Both the position numbers and the translations under genes were made by a program. A stretch of DNA of 64,000 nt from Dama dama (Eukaryota; Chordata; Mammalia; Artiodactyla; Cervidae). The notes beneath the pieces are model-generated. The model made no database searches. It had not been told where the DNA came from and saw only the letters and a list, made by a program, of their open reading frames with translations. This document shows positions 58,311-64,000 of the stretch, piece after piece (positions within the stretch are counted from its first letter, which is position 1; the number at the start of each line of letters is the position of its first letter). The DNA lies in NCBI RefSeq assembly GCF_033118175.1, contig NC_083681.1:13534001-13598000 (forward strand), in the 5' to 3' direction.

Positions 58311-59598
58311 CCAACTTTAAGTGTGATTTTAGAAAATTATCTTATGATTAATTTCACATTTTAAATGAATTTCATTTGGCTCTATGCTTTCTTATTTTCT
58401 TGATAGGAACTTCATTAAAAGAAGGAAAGGTGCCTCAAATATATACTTTCCACAAGACCTCAAACACTTTAGTGGTTCAGCAAGTGTTTTTTGAATAGAA
58501 AAGATGAATTCACTAATACCTACATGACATTTGAAAATACTGCTTTGGTATTTTAATACTCTAAAAAACTGTTGGTGAGTAGGAAGTAATTGTTTTATTT
58601 GGCCCTTTGTTTTGCTATTAATAATAATCATTTTATACTGAAAATATAATTTTAAAATATTGGTTAGTGGAAATAAAGTCACCTTTTTCCAGCTAAGTAT
58701 TGATCTAAATTACTTTTTACATGAAACTTATTTTTAATTTTGGAAAAATAGATACATTTACTTATAAAGGTAGTAGTCAAGATACTAAGATAAATGAAGA
58801 TAGAGAAAACTACTGGAAATTACCTCAAAGTAGAAAAAGCACACAATTTAAAATAGGGGAAAATAACACTTAGAGACTTTAACTTGAGTTGCTTGAAAGT
58901 AATTTTTAAAGTATTTGACAGTTGGAAGACACAGGTAGAGCCTAACTAGAATAGAATGAATCCATAGCACTGAATCAAGACCTTGGAGGCTTTTATTGGA
59001 CTGTTACTATGTTAATTTCTATCTTTGAACCAATCCGGATTTGAACCAAATCTGATGCAAAAGAGGGGACTGCGATAAGATCAGTGGTTACTTACCAACT
59101 GATATAAACAAATTTCACTATTTAAATAATTTGTATACCTGTGTCAGTGCATGTGGGTTCAATAGCTAAATTGGGTTTGCTTTTTAGTAGTAAAATCCTG
59201 ATATGATGGCATCCAAAATATTAACTTGTATATCCTCTAGAATCACATCATTAAGGGTTAATGAAATGCTGGGAATGAATGTATACTGTTAACAAGTTGG
59301 ACTTATACACACTTCAACAAATCTGTTCAATCCAAGATGCAGTTTAGTACCATCTTAAGCCTATTGACAGCTTTGATGTGTATATTGATGGGGAAGATTC
59401 TGTATTCAGTGTCTGAGTGGAATTTCTGAGAAACTAGTAACTCTTCCAATATCTTTCAGTTTGGGGCCATCTTCATTCCTTTGAAATTATATCAACTTCA
59501 ACCACCATTTTGGATAATGGAGTCTGAGCAAGCAATGGCAGCCGATCAATAATAGCTTTCTGTCCTTCATGTTACTCTGGGACTACAGACTAGATTGT
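58311..59598. other. Unassigned AT-rich region
   Basis: About 1.3 kb with no repeat or gene I can name; the 96-codon minus frame at 58392-58682 shows no motif. Confidence 0.45.
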
Positions 59599-59811
59599 TT
59601 TCCCTGGTGGCTCGGTGGTAAAGAAGCTACCTGCCAATGCAGCAGTTGTGGGTTCAATCCTTGACCCAGGAATATCCCCCAGAGAAGGAAATGGCAACCC
59701 TCTCCAGTATTCTTGCCAGGCAAAGCCCACAGAGAGAGGATCAGTGGAGGGATACAGTCCATGGGGTCACAAAAGACTCAGACACGACTTAGTGACTAAA
59801 CAACAACAGAG
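59599..59811 (+). mobile_element. Bov-tA SINE
   Basis: Complete plus-strand copy (ttccctggtggctcggtggtaaagaagc ... cttagtgactaaacaacaaca). Confidence 0.88.
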
Positions 59812-59909
59812 TAGACAGCAAACTAACCCCTCTTATTCAAATGATACCTTTATTAAAAACCTAACAACATCATGGCATAAAACAAAGAACATAGGTAGAA
59901 GGAATATTT

Positions 59910-60136
59910 GTGTGCATGTGCTAAGTCACTTCAGTCCTGTTCAAATCTTTGCAACTCTGTGAACCATAGCCAACCAGGCTCCTCTGTCCTTGGGATTCTC
60001 CAGGTAAGAATACTGGAGCGGGTTGTCATGCCCTCCTCCAGAGGATCTTTCTGACCCAGAGATTGAACCTGCATTTCTTATGTCTACTGCATTGTCAGGC
60101 AGGTTCTTTACCACTAGGGCCACCTGGGAAGCCCCA
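59910..60136 (-). mobile_element. Bov-tA SINE, inverted relative to its neighbour
   Basis: Complete minus-strand copy ('gtgctaagtcacttcagtcctg' to 'ccactagggccacctgggaagcccc'), about 100 bases from the plus-strand Bov-tA upstream. Confidence 0.88.
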
Positions 60137-60139
60137 AGA

Positions 60140-60798
60140 ATACTGGTATTCATTCCCATCTCTTTTACTAAAACATTTTGAATTTGACATTTAAAATCTA
60201 TGTCCTAAGTTATAAAATAGAAAAATTGAATAAGAAAAAAACTCCAAGACTTTTTCAATAAGAAAATCTTGTTATCTATACTGTTGTCATTATTATGTAA
60301 AAATTACTCTTTTACCTTAATTGCACAAGACTGCCATAAGTATTTTCAGATAAGTCAAATAAACAAATGTATATTTAAATTTCTCTATTTAGATAATCTT
60401 AAAATCTGCACTATTTTCATTTCACATTCTTTGCAATGATTTTCATCATCATAATTGTTTTCAATTGCTTTTAGTAAAATCATTATAGGCCACTATACTT
60501 TAAGATGAAACTTTGAAACACAGAGGAAAAGAAAGTTAAACAATGATAAAAGTTATATCCAAGGTACCACATTTGTGGTAACCCAGGACTTTTCAAATAC
60601 ATTTTTTCCTAAGGATACTAAGAATGCAAAGTTTTGGCTTGTCATATCACTGTTAAAGAAAAGTGATATTTCCCCAACTCATAATAGCTAGATATAACCA
60701 ACAAAATAAATAGAACTCCAAATCATCCAGGCAACTTATAAGAGTTAGTTTTGATGTTAGAGAGACATTTCCTTTCCTTGTATTAACATCTCTTCCAT
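60140..60798. other. Unassigned AT-rich stretch
   Basis: No supported feature. Confidence 0.45.
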
Positions 60799-61012
60799 GA
60801 CTTCCCTGGTGGCTCAGACGGTAAAGTGTCTGCCTACAGTGTGGGAGACCTGGGTTCAATCCCTGGGTCAGGAAGATCTCCTGGAGAAGGAAATGGCAAC
60901 CCACTCCAGTATTCTTGCCTGGAAAATCCCATGGACAGAGGAGCCTGGTAGGCTACAGTCCATAGGGTTGCAAAGAGTTGGATATGACTGAACAACTTCA
61001 CTTTCATTTTCT
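60799..61012 (+). mobile_element. Bov-tA SINE
   Basis: Near-consensus plus-strand copy with tail 'acttcactttcattttct', the same subtype as the copy at 6426. Confidence 0.9.
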
Positions 61013-61297
61013 AGATGAAATACATACATGCACTGGAGCTACCATACATCACAGGAATGAAAGTGATACCCTAAGATACCTGAGCAACAAGGGAAAGAAG
61101 ACTAGCTCTTTAATTAATTTACAGAATATAAACACATCACTTTTGGATTTAATATGTGAGAGAGAATATAACTTGGCATTTTAATGTCAGTTTTAAATAG
61201 TTTTTATTTACCAAGCACCATGCTAAATTCAAAGAAGTTACACATCGAGTGTGATTAATGCTATCATGGAAATAAACAAACTGGTAAGATTCACAGT
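61013..61297. other. Unassigned sequence
   Basis: About 285 bases between two SINEs; nothing recognised. Confidence 0.4.
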
Positions 61298-61308
61298 AAT
61301 GGTGGTAA

Positions 61309-61499
61309 CTGAAAGTCACTCCATAGTGTCCAACTCTTTGTGACCCCATGGACTATACATTCCATGGAATTCTCCAGGCTAGAATACTGGAGTGGGTAAC
61401 CTTTCCCTTTTTCCAGGGGATCTTCCCAACCTAGGGATTGAACTCAGATCTCCCACATTACAGGCAGATTCTTTACCAGCTGAGCCACAAGGGAAGCCC
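61309..61499 (-). mobile_element. Bov-tA SINE with 11-bp target duplication
   Basis: Minus-strand copy flanked by aatggtggtaa at 61298-61308 and 61500-61510 (perfect; one base is shared with the SINE end). Confidence 0.92.
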
Positions 61500-61815
61500 A
61501 ATGGTGGTAAATGTAGTATTTAGTATTACAGGTGGCAGCAGCCTCAGCAGGGATCATTTTATCTAGAGTACTTAAATAATGTCGACTTTCCCTGAAACAA
61601 ATCTGAGAAGTAAGGATTCTGTTACTTAAAAAAAAAAAAAAATTTTAGCTTTTTAAATTTATCCTTTAAAATAAATATGATTTACTTCTAAAAAAGATAT
61701 TTAAACAGTCCCATTTGAAAATTTACTGCACTTTCCTTGTAGTTGAAATAGAATTTTTTATATGTGATTGTGATGGACCTCAGTTAGAGAAAAATAATTT
61801 GAAGACCAGTGACTT

Positions 61816-62032
61816 TTCTGATTCTTCCTTGATACCGCAGTGGTAATCAATCTGCTTATCAATGCAGGGAATGCAGGATAGATCCCTGGGTCAGGAAGAT
61901 CCTCTGGAGGAGGAAATGGCAACCCACTCCAGCATTCTTGCCTGAAGAATCCCTTGGAGATCCTGTTAGGCCACAGTCCATGGTGTTTCAAAGAGTCAAA
62001 CGACTGAGCATGCATGCATGCATGACTTTCTA
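61816..62032 (+). mobile_element. Bov-tA SINE
   Basis: Diverged plus-strand copy: head 'ttccttgataccgcagtggtaatcaatc', body and an end with a (catg)n-like run, gcatgcatgcatgcatg, at about 62010-62024. Confidence 0.82.
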
Positions 62033-62369
62033 ATGCATTTTGGTATTTAAAAACTTGGCAAATTTACAGAACCAATTATGAATTGAGTCAATAAAACATG
62101 ATTTATCATCTTATTCCTTTCTTAATTTTTTTTTTTCTATCTCCCTTTATAGTTAGGCTTTTGATTCGTAAGTCAAAAGGATTTGGGCAGGATTCCATGC
62201 TTTTCCTAAAATGGAATCTGCACCCCTTCTCCAGTTACACACTTCTCCTGTCTCCCTCTCTGCCCTCATTCTCTCATGAACACCCCAGGAGAGCCAATGG
62301 AAGAATCTATAAATACCTGAGAGTCCTCCTTACCTCTCTGGCTCCCTGAGCTTACATACTCTCCCAATG

Positions 62370-62895
62370 TTAGAGAACTATTGACTGAAATCACCTCCCT
62401 TGCTAGGCAAAATAATAACCGAGCATAAGTTATCTCACAACTGGAGGTCCTGCCCAATAGGGAACACCGACCTGACCTGCTGCTGCCAACAAGCTGCCAC
62501 CAACCAGAATTCCAGATGGACCACAAGGAGGGAGGCTACCCCAGCCTGTAAGTCCCGCTAACCTTCCAGAAACCCTCAGGCTGGAATCCATCTTGGCTGA
62601 GAGATGTGTTCGCCACCAGGAAGGACCCTAAGTCAGACCAAATATGGGCATAAGCAAGATGATTGGCCAGAGAAAACCTGGAAACTAACCTCATTATCAT
62701 GAAACCTGAGACTGTGAGCCACATGGCAGAATAGCTTTCCCGGTGCTCTCATACCTCACCCTGCTACTTTCCACTGGAGAGCCCCTTTCCAATAAAGTCT
62801 TTTGCTTTGTCAGTATGTTTGTCTCCTCACACAATTCATTTCAGAGTGTTAGACAGGAGCCCACTCTCAGGCCCTGGAATGGGGCCTCTTCCCAG
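62370..62895 (+). repeat. Endogenous retrovirus LTR
   Basis: Plus-strand LTR-like unit with AATAAA at 62791-62796 followed by 'gtcttttgctttgtcag' and 'acaattcatttcagagtgttagac', the R-U5 pattern of class I LTRs. No primer site or gag is seen beyond 62895, so it looks like a solo or truncated LTR. Its 5' end is uncertain. Confidence 0.6.
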
Positions 62896-64000
62896 AACTC
62901 CTTCAGCCTGTATTCAGCCAGTTCATTAACAATATTAGCTGAGTCTATGTCCACTTATACAGCAGGATTGGCCTCTCCCATAGATGCCACACGGAAGCCA
63001 GCGTTCACACCTTGACTTTTTTGGAGAAGTCTGATTTCCCTTAAATTCTAGCTACTGGTTTGTCCTGGAATTTCAGTTCTCTAATGGGTTCATGGGGTGT
63101 TTATTGTCTAGAGAATCTGATTTGATATTATCATTAATCTGGGAGCATTGATTTTTTTTTTTTTTTTTTTTTAGCTTTCTACACCCTAGGCAGCAGGCAT
63201 TTATTTAAATCATCTTTAAAGTGTTTTTGATTGCATCCTTCCAACTCATTCTTAACTAAAATGCAGTATCCGAGAAAGAGTTTCCTGCTTTATTTCTATT
63301 TTTAGCTGAAAAATTTTTACAAGCTTGATTTCTTTTTTATATTTTTAGAAAAGAGACTATTTCCCCTAATCATGAATTTACATTACCACTTCATTACAGA
63401 TTTCACTTTCATGTTCAACCACTCTTTATGAATAAACTTGTTTGTTTTTGCAGTTTCTGAATAATAGCTGAATACTTCACTATTATAAACCTTATTTTAA
63501 AAAACAAAATCACTTGGCTGGAGCCCTGTCTTCATGCCTACTCGCTATTAGCAATTTTTCCTCCTAGACATAGTTTCCCACGGTCAGTTAGCATTTTTGG
63601 ATAAATCATCTCTCTTAATTCAAGCATTGTTTCATAACATAAATATATTTTGATATGTCTAACCCAACATATATGATTTCTTTGATATTGGTCTTGGCTC
63701 AGAGAATATCTTCATTTCTGCATACCTACTAATACTAAACTTATTTTTTCATCTAATGGTGAAGCCCATCTGAAATACCCATGTGCTTTAGTTTTATTCT
63801 CCAGGGTTGTATCAAAATACTATTGTAGCATACCTATGACACTTATGCATATTTTATGATTATGCTAGTAAGAGCTCCCTGAGTTAGGACTGGGCTTTTA
63901 TACTTTCATGTGTCTTCAGGCCCTAATGTAAAAATTTGCAAACTAATTTTTTTTTTTTTTTTAGTTTATTTCACTAGGCCAAACCAAAAAATAGTTTACT
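62896..64000. other. Unassigned region to window end
   Basis: Contains a T21 run at 63152-63172 and a T17 run at 63946-63962, either of which may be a retroposon tail. 62896-63020 is open in one frame on the plus strand but carries no motif I recognise. Confidence 0.4.

Noticed and set aside
62743..63015. 90-codon plus-strand frame
   Set aside because: It starts inside the LTR, spans its polyadenylation signal, and has no recognisable domain.

Overview
The window is repeat-rich nuclear DNA from a ruminant (Pecora, most likely a bovid). The evidence is the combination of ruminant-specific retroposons: tRNA-derived Bov-tA and dimeric BOV-A2 SINEs, BovB (RTE-type) LINEs whose 3' ends carry the ruminant CTGAA tail, and a young bovine-type L1. 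I cannot tell cattle from sheep, goat or deer. I recognise no host protein-coding exon and no functional RNA gene. The only open frame that may not be transposon-derived is a weak 102-codon membrane-protein-like frame at 2783-3091.
Layout. 1-5.8 kb: an old L1 remnant, SINEs, the small membrane-like frame and a rearranged BovB. 5.8-10.45 kb: a decayed class I endogenous retrovirus (ERV) on the minus strand. It keeps a complete 5' LTR, a tRNA-His-type primer binding site, a gag zinc knuckle, a protease fused by deletion to the RT tail, an RNase H remnant and only the R-U5 end of the 3' LTR. A SINE and a BovB have inserted into it. 10.45-17.77 kb: a nearly full-length L1 on the minus strand abutting the ERV 5' LTR. 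It has a CpG-rich 5' UTR, ORF1 with two frameshifts and ORF2 with one stop, frameshifts and a replaced endonuclease glutamate. 17.8-30.3 kb: AT-rich DNA with scattered SINEs, MIRs and one BovB with a broken reverse transcriptase. 30.3-33.2 kb: BovB inserted into BovB. 35.3-41.7 kb: old L1 copies on the plus strand, broken by SINEs and a solo LTR. 44.3-46.9 kb: an L1 with twin-priming inversion, whose 3' end and target-site duplication are flipped a second time. 46.9-64 kb: further SINE, BovB, L1 and LTR pieces, many with readable target-site duplications.
There are no cooperating genes. Relations are nested insertions, from which relative age can be read: MIR, L2, MaLR LTRs and old L1 first; then the ERV, BovB and Bov-tA; and last the young L1, short L1 3' stubs and a tail-only insertion. 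I found no undescribed functional system. The notable signals are structural: the doubly inverted L1, a tail-only insertion with a 16-bp duplication, an inverted-repeat-bounded array with 95-bp periodicity inside the ERV, and internally deleted or nested BovB copies. Family names rest on recognition of consensus-like sequence by eye, not on a database search.
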